DNA from: Alphaproteobacteria bacterium
Lineage (GTDB): Bacteria > Pseudomonadota > Alphaproteobacteria > Puniceispirillales > Puniceispirillaceae
Reading direction: 5' to 3'
DNA: 11,280 bases
NCBI GenBank assembly: GCA_011522945.1
Contig: WTHY01000011.1
Coordinates: forward strand, 1-11,280
The first letter of the stretch is position 1. The number at the start of each line of letters is the position of its first letter. Below, piece after piece: positions 1 through 6,534 of the stretch. The notes under the pieces were generated by a model. That model was not told where the DNA came from, did not search any database, and saw only the letters and a list, made by a program, of their open reading frames with translations. A program made the position numbers and the translations under genes.

Positions 1-19
1 AGATGTGTATAAGAGACAG
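1..19. other. Nextera/Tn5 mosaic-end adapter remnant (not genomic)
   Basis: The first 19 bases read AGATGTGTATAAGAGACAG, an exact match to the Tn5 transposase mosaic end carried by Nextera sequencing adapters. It sits at the very edge of the window, and the PhyH reading frame continues from the base after it. It is best explained as untrimmed adapter at a contig end, not as a resident transposon: no transposase or second end is present, and the right edge of the window lacks the reverse complement. Confidence 0.96.
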
Positions 20-612
20 GCTTAAGGTTGCATACAACAAAGTTGAATATGAAATCCTCTGGCTATGGCGCAGCGATTGAATGGCATCAGGATTTTGCTT
101 TCTATCCACATACAAATGATGATGTGTTGGCGCTCGCTGTCATTATTGACGATATGGTTGAAGAAAACGGGCCGCTTATGGTGTTCCCTGGTTCACATAA
201 GGGGCCTATCTATGATCACCACACCTATGATGCAGATGGCAGAGGTGTTTTTGCCGGCGGTATTGATATGGAGGCAGCTGGCTTAGATAAAAGCAAGGCT
301 GTGCCGCTTATGGGGCCAGCTGGCTCCATTTCACTTCATCATGGGCGGATTATTCACGGCTCGGCGCAGAATGTGTCAAATCGCTCTCGTCGGTTGATGT
401 TTTTTGAAATGATGGCAGCAGATGCGTTTCCTATCATGGGCAGTATGACAAATTTTGCCAGTATCGAAGCCTATAATGACCTGCTTCTATGTGGCACCCC
501 AACACTAACGCCACGTCTTACAGATGTGCCAATCCGCATACCGCAACCACAGCCAGATGCAAATAAGTCGATATATGAAATACAGAAAAATATCAGCCGG
601 TCTGGTTTTTGA
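20..612 (+). CDS. PhyH-family Fe(II)/2-oxoglutarate dioxygenase, 5' end missing
   Basis: This is the C-terminal part of a phytanoyl-CoA dioxygenase (PhyH) family protein, a non-haem iron oxygenase that couples 2-oxoglutarate decarboxylation to substrate hydroxylation. The readable frame runs from codon 22-24 to the TGA at 610-612. A TTG at 28 could formally start it, but homology-like sequence begins before it (Leu-Arg-Leu-His-Thr-Thr-Lys) and the adapter abuts it, so the true start is lost, with probably about 90-100 residues. Counting the codon at 28 as residue 1, WHQD supplies the iron ligands His20 and Asp22. Further on, the segment HHGRIIHGSAQN supplies the distal His, and NRSRR carries the likely 2-oxoglutarate-binding Arg. 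The LNMK stretch before WHQD is typical of soluble PhyH hydroxylases. The EamA permease follows 12 bases downstream, so the two are probably co-transcribed. The substrate cannot be told; a small metabolite is more likely than phytanoyl-CoA. Confidence 0.9.
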
Positions 613-624
613 GTTAGGTGTGGT

Positions 625-1530
625 ATGGCAGAACTGGCTGTAAAAGCCCGTCAAGATAAAGCGCTTATCGGCATTTCTCTGATGCTTGTGGCATTCTTTA
701 TTTTTTCCTGCATTGATACAAGTGCGAAATGGCTGGGTGTACTTGGGCTGCCTGCCCTACAATTGTCTTTTATGCGGTATTTCCCACATTTCGTGATTTC
801 TACAATATTGGTCAGTAAAGGTGGCCTTGAGCTGCAGAAATTCCGATCTCGCTATTTCTGGCTGCTGATGTTGCGCGGTTTTATGCTTATGGCTGCAACC
901 GTGTTAAATTTTATTGCTGTTGGCTATCTACCTCTAACGCTGACATCAACGATATTATTTTCCTCTCCGATCCTCATCTGTCTATTATCCTGGCCTTTGT
1001 TGGGAGAACGGGTTGGCTTTTTTAGATGGACTGCCATCATGCTTGGCTTCGCTGGTATAGTGATAGCCATTCGTCCCTTTGATGAGAGTTTCCACTGGGC
1101 AGTGATTTTATCATTATCAGGGGCCTTCTGTTTTGCGCTTTACAGCATTCTGACACGCAGATTAGCTGGATTTGTATCTATTGATGTCATGCAATTTTAT
1201 ACTGGTGCAGTTGGCACGATTATGCTTCTGCCATTTGCGCTCTATCAATGGCAATCACCAACAACTCTAGTGGATTGGTGTCTACTTATAATGCTTGGTG
1301 TTTTCGGATGGGGTGGACATCAGATTCTAACTGAGGCGCACCGATTTGCGTCTGCGGCTACGTTAACGCCTTTCGGTTATAGCTTTATTATATATCTTAC
1401 TGTTTGGAGTTATTTACTATTTGATCATTTACCTGATATTTGGACGGTTTGTGGCGCGCTCTTTATCATCTCATCTGGCATGATCATCTGGATGAGAGAA
1501 ATGCAAAAAACGCGCCATGCTAAAGGCTAG
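625..1530 (+). CDS. EamA-domain DMT-superfamily permease
   Basis: This 301-residue inner-membrane protein has the size and architecture of the drug/metabolite transporter superfamily: two EamA repeats (about residues 14-150 and 158-290) and about ten hydrophobic helices. Visible family features include the end of repeat 1, where a PLLGERV segment (124-130) is followed by a GFAGIVIAIRP segment (141-151). The matching half in repeat 2 has FGYSFIIYLTVWSYLLF (250-266). The N-terminus has a short charged cytosolic stretch and no cleavable signal peptide. The ATG at 625 is preceded by a modest TTAGGTG ribosome site. It lies 12 bases after the PhyH stop, so it is probably in that operon and may import or export the dioxygenase's substrate or product. 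It converges on the next gene with only three bases between the stop codons. Family assignment is firm; substrate is unknown. Confidence 0.9.
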   Translation: MAELAVKARQDKALIGISLMLVAFFIFSCIDTSAKWLGVLGLPALQLSFMRYFPHFVISTILVSKGGLELQKFRSRYFWLLMLRGFMLMAATVLNFIAVGYLPLTLTSTILFSSPILICLLSWPLLGERVGFFRWTAIMLGFAGIVIAIRPFDESFHWAVILSLSGAFCFALYSILTRRLAGFVSIDVMQFYTGAVGTIMLLPFALYQWQSPTTLVDWCLLIMLGVFGWGGHQILTEAHRFASAATLTPFGYSFIIYLTVWSYLLFDHLPDIWTVCGALFIISSGMIIWMREMQKTRHAKG

Positions 1531-1533
1531 CGC

Positions 1534-2421
1534 TTAGCTGCCTAGTTTTTCTTTATAATGATCCATCATAATCGGGATCATATTCTCGCCTTTACCGTTG
1601 GCAATGGCCTCTTTCATGGCATTATTAGCGCAGCTCACAAGCGATGAGCTTGTGCCTGCATCTTCTAGCATCTGTGCATAATAGCCTATGTCCTTTGCGC
1701 CATTCTTAATCGAAAAAGCAAGCGCTTCATCAGATCCTTCCAAGGCATATTTGGAGACAAAATCCATCATCATGGAATGTAAAGGTCCAGCGGAAATGAC
1801 GTTATAGACAGATTGTCTATCTACACCCTGCAAGTCGGCCACAGCATATAGCTCAGCAACCGCATTTGCGATGCTCATACCTAAGAAGTTATTCAGCAGC
1901 TTTACTGTATGGCCAGAGCCAGACGCCCCGAGATGGAAAACATTCTCGCCCATATCTTTTAAAACAGGTTCAATCTTGTCATAGGCAGCCTTATCACCTG
2001 CGGCCATGATATTTAATTTGCCCTCTTGTGCATGTGCAGGTGTTCTGCCAAGTGGTGCATCAAGCATTTGACCGCCAGCTGCTGCTACTTCTTGGGCAAG
2101 GGTGCGTGTGCTGGCAGGCAGAGATGTGCCAAAATCAACCACAACAGCGCCATTTTGTAAGCCAGCTATGATGCCATCTGCACCACGCATACGAGCTTCA
2201 ACATTAGCACTAGTATCCATGCATAGCATGATGATATCGCTTTGCTCTGCGACTTCACGCGCTGTGCCTACCTCATTGGCGCCACGTGCCACAGCGGCAT
2301 CGATAGCTGTACGAGACCGGTTGGCGACAATCGTGAGGTTATAGCCACGCGCCTGAAGATTCTCCACCATAGCAGAGCCCATCAGCCCAAGGCCTATAAA
2401 TCCAATTTTTGTATCTGACAT
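1534..2421 (-). CDS. beta-hydroxyacid dehydrogenase family NAD(P)-dependent oxidoreductase
   Basis: This 295-residue enzyme belongs to the 3-hydroxyisobutyrate / 6-phosphogluconate dehydrogenase-like family, which interconverts beta-hydroxy acids and semialdehydes. The Rossmann motif GLGLMG is at 10-15, and Asn34-Arg35-Ser36 after beta-2 suggests NADP(H). Residues 121-128 read DAPLGRTP where ordinary family members have DAPVSGG. Lys174, within HTVKLLNN, is the expected catalytic lysine, followed by Asn177/Asn178. Gly-Arg-Thr at this position recalls sulfolactaldehyde reductase (YihU), so a sulfonate or otherwise unusual acid is possible but unproven; tartronate-semialdehyde reductase is the plainer alternative. 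The ATG is supported by AAAGGAGC at 2431-2438, about 10 bases upstream. It follows the Gfo/Idh gene in the same direction after 164 bases, so it may have its own promoter. Confidence 0.9.
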   Translation of the reverse strand: MSDTKIGFIGLGLMGSAMVENLQARGYNLTIVANRSRTAIDAAVARGANEVGTAREVAEQSDIIMLCMDTSANVEARMRGADGIIAGLQNGAVVVDFGTSLPASTRTLAQEVAAAGGQMLDAPLGRTPAHAQEGKLNIMAAGDKAAYDKIEPVLKDMGENVFHLGASGSGHTVKLLNNFLGMSIANAVAELYAVADLQGVDRQSVYNVISAGPLHSMMMDFVSKYALEGSDEALAFSIKNGAKDIGYYAQMLEDAGTSSSLVSCANNAMKEAIANGKGENMIPIMMDHYKEKLGS

Positions 2422-2585
2422 TTATCTCATGCTCCTTTAAAATACCGTCTTATATTTGCGTTTGTGTATGGGGATATCAATTCAATTTGGCAGGCAAGGT
2501 TTTGCCAGATTTCCTATGTTGCGGCTTGATAGGCTTTAGCCACTTTGTATCGTGATATATTGGTGATCTCCAAAACCTTGTAAGT
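2422..2585 (-). other. 164-base spacer between two oxidoreductase genes
   Basis: No convincing gene is seen here. It holds the ribosome site of the downstream gene (2431-2438), a small GGCAA-GGTT-TTGCC hairpin near 2492-2505 with no T-run, and otherwise AT-rich sequence. The length leaves room for a promoter for the beta-hydroxyacid dehydrogenase, but no clear -35/-10 pair stands out. Confidence 0.4.
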
Positions 2586-3578
2586 CTACCTAATTTGGGC
2601 TGCGAGTAACTGCTCAATTTTATGTGTTGCCGCAAGGCTGGCAGCTGCGTCTGAAATAGTGATAAGTGGCTGCTCATCTCCAGCCATGACTGCTAGAAAA
2701 TGGGTAATCTGCTGTAGAAGTGGGGTAACGCTTGGTACATCAATTTTTGTAGGCACTGGGGCCTCACCCCAATGGCTTGCCCCAGTCCAGAGGGTCAAAG
2801 ACGGGAAGGAGACAGCGCCCTTTGTGCCTGTAATCCACCACATATCTTGAAAGCTCTCAGCAATATGCGGATTCTCATTTGTGCCAGCTTCAAATCCCCA
2901 GGGGCTTGGCGTTGTATCTGCAAAGCTGATAGTGGCTGTAAGGCCGGAGGCCATGCGCATCAAAATGGCGCCACTCTCAACCCTGCCACCATCACGAAGC
3001 GAATTTCCGGCTATGGCCTGAATATCGTCAATTTCGCCGAGCACAAATCGCATCAGGTCAATATCATGAATAAGATTAATCATAACAGGGCTGCCATCTG
3101 TGCTGCGCCAGTTATCCTGAAAATAGTCATCAGGCTTGCGCATTGCCCAGATCAAGCTTGAGGTAACAACTGTCCCAATAGTGCCATTCTGAACAATGTC
3201 TCTAAGTTTGTGGATGGCAGGATGTTGGCGGCGATGATGTCCAACCAGACAATGCAGGCCGGCTGCATCAACAGCCTCTGACAAGGTGATGGCGTCTTCT
3301 GGTGTGGCTGTCACTGGCTTTTCAATCAGCATATGCCAGCCTCGTTTCGCTGCATCAATACCATTATCTTTATGCAGGAAGGTTGGTGTAGCAATGATAG
3401 CGCCATCCACCTCTACATCAACATCATCTATGGATGTGAAATAAGAAATATCCGCATCTGTATGTCGGCTCTTATCTGGCTCAATAACACCAGCTAATTT
3501 GCAATTTGGATGTGCTTTTATCGTCTCTATATGCCGTAAACCTATGAGGCCCGCGCCCATTACAATCAGTGATGCCAT
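2586..3578 (-). CDS. Gfo/Idh/MocA family NAD(P)-dependent oxidoreductase
   Basis: This 330-residue protein has the two-domain Gfo/Idh/MocA layout. The N-terminal Rossmann fold carries GAGLIG at 8-13, and the hallmark EKP is at 86-88 (Lys87 near the nicotinamide). The C-terminal alpha/beta domain starts near residue 120. Relatives oxidise or reduce cyclic sugars, inositols and sugar acids. The segment at 165-175 reads VMINLIHDIDL: the His171 expected in the active site is kept, but the usual Asp four residues earlier is Ile167, a variant that also occurs in other branches of the family. The ATG at 3578 has no good ribosome site (an AGGAT lies about 13 bases away), so the start is slightly uncertain, although the Rossmann strand begins immediately after it. 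It is transcribed divergently from the 2-hydroxyacid dehydrogenase and is probably the first gene of a two-gene unit. Substrate unknown. Confidence 0.9.
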   Translation of the reverse strand: MASLIVMGAGLIGLRHIETIKAHPNCKLAGVIEPDKSRHTDADISYFTSIDDVDVEVDGAIIATPTFLHKDNGIDAAKRGWHMLIEKPVTATPEDAITLSEAVDAAGLHCLVGHHRRQHPAIHKLRDIVQNGTIGTVVTSSLIWAMRKPDDYFQDNWRSTDGSPVMINLIHDIDLMRFVLGEIDDIQAIAGNSLRDGGRVESGAILMRMASGLTATISFADTTPSPWGFEAGTNENPHIAESFQDMWWITGTKGAVSFPSLTLWTGASHWGEAPVPTKIDVPSVTPLLQQITHFLAVMAGDEQPLITISDAAASLAATHKIEQLLAAQIR

Positions 3579-3729
3579 TTTCTAATATTCATCCTATGAT
3601 AGGTATCGGTAGAGCTGTTTTATGTGAAACATCTATGGTCCTACTATATGGAACTTCTGTCAATTAAACAGGCTTTATGCAAAAACAAATACAGATAATT
3701 CATCTTCAGTAGTGAAAGAGGCCCCTTAT
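3579..3729. promoter_or_regulatory. divergent intergenic control region with two short palindromes
   Basis: This stretch separates the Gfo/Idh gene (leftward) from the 2-hydroxyacid dehydrogenase (rightward), so it must contain promoters in both directions. It holds two perfect 11-base inverted repeats: CCTATGATAGG at 3593-3603 and ATGTGAAACAT at 3622-3632. A loose pair CTATGG (3633) / CTATATGG (3644) follows. TACTAT at 3642-3647 could be a rightward -10 box, but its -35 match is poor. The first palindrome lies within 25 bases of the Gfo/Idh start, a position fit for repression. The regulator is not in the window. Confidence 0.4.
3715..3721 (+). promoter_or_regulatory. ribosome-binding site deciding the 3730 start
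   Basis: AAAGAGG lies eight bases before the ATG at 3730. The upstream in-frame GTG at 3712 would place this site inside the coding region and has no comparable site of its own, so the ATG is preferred. Confidence 0.65.
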
Positions 3730-4695
3730 ATGTCTTCAGCGATTTTTATCATTGGTGCAATCACAGATGAAATGCGAGCGAGCCTTTCGCCAGATTTTAT
3801 ACTTCACGATGTAGCTCAGATGGATGATGTGGAAACCTGGCTGGCTGCAAATGGGCAGACAATCAAATATGTACTGACAAATGGTCATGATGGCATAGCA
3901 GATGATTGGGTCACGAACATGCCAAACCTCAAATTGATCAGTAATTATGGTGTTGGATATGACGCCATAAATGCTCAGGCGGCTAGAGCATCTGATATTC
4001 TTGTCACGCATACGCCTGATGTCTTGAATGATGAGGTGGCAACAACTGCGATTATGTTGATGCTAGCCTGCTATCGGGAATTGCGTGCTTCTGACCAGCA
4101 TATACGTAGCGGCGCATGGGGAGCAGGTGAGATGTTAACGCTATCACGCTCAGCAGATCATCGGCGGGTCGGTATTGTTGGTCTGGGGCGTATTGGCCTT
4201 GCCATTGCAGACAAGCTGACAGCCTTTCATGCTAACATTGCCTATCATAGCCGGTCTGAAAAAGATGTGCCTTTCACTTATTATGCGGATTTGCAAGAGA
4301 TGGCTAAGGATTGTGAGGCGTTGATTGTTATTACGCCAGGTGGAGATGAAACAAAGCATCTTGTCTCTAAAGATGTAATTGAAGCGCTAGGTCCAGACGG
4401 CGTGCTCATCAATGTGGCTAGAGGCACTGTGGTTGATGAAGGGGCGCTGGTAGATGCCTTGGCAAATGGGACGTTAGGTGCAGCAGGGCTAGATGTTTTT
4501 GAGCAGGAACCGCATGTCCCAGCAGCTCTATTAGATATGCCGAATGTCGTTGTGACCCCGCATATAGGTAGCGCAACCATTGAGACAAGACGGGCTATGG
4601 GGCAGTTAACAGTTAATAATATCATCAGCCATGCAAAAACAGGCAAGGTGTTCTCGCCTGTTCCTGAATGTCGTGATATTGCAGATATGGCCTGA
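3730..4695 (+). CDS. D-isomer-specific 2-hydroxyacid dehydrogenase (glyoxylate/hydroxypyruvate reductase type)
   Basis: This 321-residue cytosolic enzyme interconverts a D-2-hydroxy acid and its 2-keto acid. From the ATG at 3730, the nucleotide motif GLGRIG is at 151-156. His173-Ser174-Arg175 after beta-2 is the pattern usually linked to NADPH preference in glyoxylate/hydroxypyruvate reductases. The catalytic triad is Arg231 (VARGTVVDE), Glu260 (FEQEP) and His278 (TPHIGSAT). NYGVGYDAI at 72-80 is the substrate-loop segment. A GTG at 3712 would give six more residues, but the ribosome site favours 3730. It is a single-gene rightward unit, divergent from the Gfo/Idh gene, and its stop abuts the stop of the SDR on the other strand with no space between. 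In context it may reduce glyoxylate or hydroxypyruvate released by sugar-acid breakdown; the exact substrate is inference. Confidence 0.92.
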   Translation: MSSAIFIIGAITDEMRASLSPDFILHDVAQMDDVETWLAANGQTIKYVLTNGHDGIADDWVTNMPNLKLISNYGVGYDAINAQAARASDILVTHTPDVLNDEVATTAIMLMLACYRELRASDQHIRSGAWGAGEMLTLSRSADHRRVGIVGLGRIGLAIADKLTAFHANIAYHSRSEKDVPFTYYADLQEMAKDCEALIVITPGGDETKHLVSKDVIEALGPDGVLINVARGTVVDEGALVDALANGTLGAAGLDVFEQEPHVPAALLDMPNVVVTPHIGSATIETRRAMGQLTVNNIISHAKTGKVFSPVPECRDIADMA

Positions 4696-5460
4696 TTAGC
4701 GACCCATCCAACCGCCATCTACAGTCAGTATCTCACCATTCACATAGTCTGATGCTGATGACGCCAGAAATACAGCCGGGCCGGCAAAATCTTCAGGTGT
4801 GCCCCAGCGGCCTTGTGGAATACGCTCAAGGATCGCTTTATAACGGGCACTATCATTGCGTAGTGCTTCTGTATTATCCGTTGCGATATAGCCTGGCGCG
4901 ATAGCATTTACATTCACGCCATGCGCAGCCCATTCGTTAGCGAGTGCCTTGGTAAGCTGACCAATACCGCCTTTTGAGGCAGAATAGCCAGGGACTGTAA
5001 TACCGCCCTGGAATGTCAGAAGTGATGCTGTGAAAATAATCTTGCCTGAGCCACGTGCTACCATCTGCCTGCCGATTTCGCGGCTTAGACGGAATTGTGC
5101 TGATAGATTGACTTCTATTACCTCGTCCCACCATGCGTCGGGATGCTCTGCAGCAGGGTGACGCTTAATGGTCCCAGCATTATTTACAAGAATGTCCGGA
5201 ACAATTTTATTGGTTTCTAACCTCTTGGCAAAATCCATGACGGCATCTTTGTCAGCGAAATCCACTTGATAGGCTGAGAAGTTGCGGCCTAACGCTGTAA
5301 CAGCATTCCCAACCTCTGACCCGCTTTCCTCGATTGTGGCACTTACGCCAATAATATCAGCGCCAGCCTCCGCCAGCGCTTCAGCCATACCACGTCCGAT
5401 GCCCCGTTTTGCACCTGTTACAAGGGCAGTTTTGCCCGTTAAATCAAATAATCCAGACAT
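4696..5460 (-). CDS. kduD: KduD-like short-chain dehydrogenase/reductase
   Basis: This 254-residue classical SDR has TGAKRGIG at 15-22, NNAG at 93-96, and the catalytic tetrad Asn118, Ser146, Tyr159 and Lys163. The stretches around FQGGITVPGYSASKGG and NVNAIAPGYIATDNTEALR, and the ending ASDYVNGEILTVDGGW, closely resemble KduD, 2-dehydro-3-deoxy-D-gluconate 5-dehydrogenase. That enzyme acts in hexuronate/pectin breakdown and interconverts the 5-keto and 5-hydroxyl forms of 2-keto-3-deoxygluconate. Gluconate 5-dehydrogenase is a close alternative, so the symbol denotes similarity. The ATG follows AAGGAA, placed in the 11-base spacer after the zinc ADH. It is the last gene of the six-gene operon and would handle a late keto/hydroxyl step downstream of the dehydratase. 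Its stop abuts that of the convergent 2-hydroxyacid dehydrogenase. Confidence 0.9.
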   Translation of the reverse strand: MSGLFDLTGKTALVTGAKRGIGRGMAEALAEAGADIIGVSATIEESGSEVGNAVTALGRNFSAYQVDFADKDAVMDFAKRLETNKIVPDILVNNAGTIKRHPAAEHPDAWWDEVIEVNLSAQFRLSREIGRQMVARGSGKIIFTASLLTFQGGITVPGYSASKGGIGQLTKALANEWAAHGVNVNAIAPGYIATDNTEALRNDSARYKAILERIPQGRWGTPEDFAGPAVFLASSASDYVNGEILTVDGGWMGR

Positions 5461-5471
5461 AGGTGCGTTCC

Positions 5472-6512
5472 TTATGAATCTTTCGTAACTTTAATAAGAC
5501 TTTTTAGTGCTGTCGGGCTGCTATCAAGAGATTCAAATGCATTTTGAATATCGCTTAGCGGGCTTACATCAGTAATAACTGTATCCGCATCTACCCCGCC
5601 AGAAACGATAATCGAGATGGCTTTTTCATAATCTTCTTTTTCATAAACGCGCACGCCGATGAGTTCGAGCTCACGCCAGAAAAAGCGGAACATATCAACT
5701 TCAGGCTTCTGTGCGTGAATGGCAACCATAACGATTCTGCCTTTCGTGGCAGCGCATGCCGTCATGGCATCAACACCGGGTTGTGTGCCTGACACCTCAA
5801 AGATGACATCAGCACCTTTATTGCCGGTTGCTGCATTTATGGCCTCAGCTAAATCAGTTTCTGCCGGATTAATTGTGGTGAAGCCAAGTTTTTCAGCTAT
5901 GGCTAAACGATGTGAATTTACCTCCGAGATAGTCACATTGCCGCCAGCATCACGTGCAACCATCGCTACCAGCACGCCGATAGGGCCACCGCCAATGACC
6001 AACACATCTTCGCCAGCTTTTAGCCGTGATAACCGAACATCATGACAGGCTACAGCGACAGGCTCAATCAGAGCAGCATGATCCATGCGGATAGTGTCTG
6101 GTAGCTTGTGGATTGTATGGGCTGGCACATTCCATAATTCTTGCATGGCACCATCTGTATCAAGGCCAAGAAACTTCAAATTATGGCAGACATGTTCATG
6201 GCCTGCATTACAGGCTGGGCAATCACCACAATGATCAAGCGGGCGTACAACAACCGGCTGACCTATCTCTAGGTCCGTAACGCCATCTCCAACAGCGGCA
6301 ATGGTGCCAGACATTTCATGCCCGATCACACGCTCAAACCCAACACGCGCATCCATATTTCCATGGAAGACATGCATATCAGTGCCGCAAATCCCGCAAT
6401 AGGCAATGCGCACAGATACTTCACCAGCTTCAGGCTGCACAACAGGTTTCGGCTCAACAGAAAACTGCTTATCACCACGGTAAAAAGCCGCATTCATCAT
6501 ATCATTAGGCAT
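5472..6512 (-). CDS. zinc-dependent alcohol dehydrogenase (MDR; polyol/sugar-acid type)
   Basis: This 346-residue medium-chain dehydrogenase belongs to the sorbitol / L-idonate 5- / threonine / butanediol dehydrogenase group. CGICGTD (39-45) supplies catalytic zinc ligand Cys42, GHE (64-66) supplies His65 and Glu66, and Glu150 is the likely fourth position. Structural-zinc cysteines are 95, 98, 101 and 109. The coenzyme motif GGGPIG is at 174-179, and Glu197 at the end of beta-2 suggests NAD rather than NADP. The ATG has AAAAAGGAAA about seven bases upstream. It sits between the enolase-superfamily gene (22 bases) and the KduD-like SDR (11 bases). A zinc ADH followed by an SDR recalls the idnD/idnO pair of L-idonate catabolism, in which one enzyme oxidises C5 and the other reduces it with the opposite stereochemistry. 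Oxidation of a sugar acid or polyol hydroxyl is the likely role; substrate unproven. Confidence 0.92.
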   Translation of the reverse strand: MPNDMMNAAFYRGDKQFSVEPKPVVQPEAGEVSVRIAYCGICGTDMHVFHGNMDARVGFERVIGHEMSGTIAAVGDGVTDLEIGQPVVVRPLDHCGDCPACNAGHEHVCHNLKFLGLDTDGAMQELWNVPAHTIHKLPDTIRMDHAALIEPVAVACHDVRLSRLKAGEDVLVIGGGPIGVLVAMVARDAGGNVTISEVNSHRLAIAEKLGFTTINPAETDLAEAINAATGNKGADVIFEVSGTQPGVDAMTACAATKGRIVMVAIHAQKPEVDMFRFFWRELELIGVRVYEKEDYEKAISIIVSGGVDADTVITDVSPLSDIQNAFESLDSSPTALKSLIKVTKDS

Positions 6513-6534
6513 GTCACATTTCCTTTTTCATGCA

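Noticed and set aside
1..19. Tn5-type transposon end as a real mobile element
   Set aside because: The exact match to the Nextera adapter at a contig edge, with no transposase nearby, is explained by library preparation.
2422..2430. Minimal ATG-AGA-TAA upstream frame directly before the beta-hydroxyacid dehydrogenase start
   Set aside because: The ribosome site is only one base from this ATG, too close for initiation, whereas its spacing to the main ATG is acceptable; probably chance.
2492..2505. Hairpin GGCAA-GGTT-TTGCC as a terminator
   Set aside because: The stem is only five base pairs and no T-run follows on either strand.
2477..2677. 66-codon leftward frame running through the spacer after the Gfo/Idh gene
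   Set aside because: It starts inside the Gfo/Idh gene in another frame, has no ribosome site, resembles no known family and has low-complexity, unprotein-like composition.
4281..4718. 145-codon leftward frame opposite the 2-hydroxyacid dehydrogenase
   Set aside because: It is antisense to a clear enzyme gene and rich in Ser/Pro/Thr as expected of a shadow frame, with no motif.
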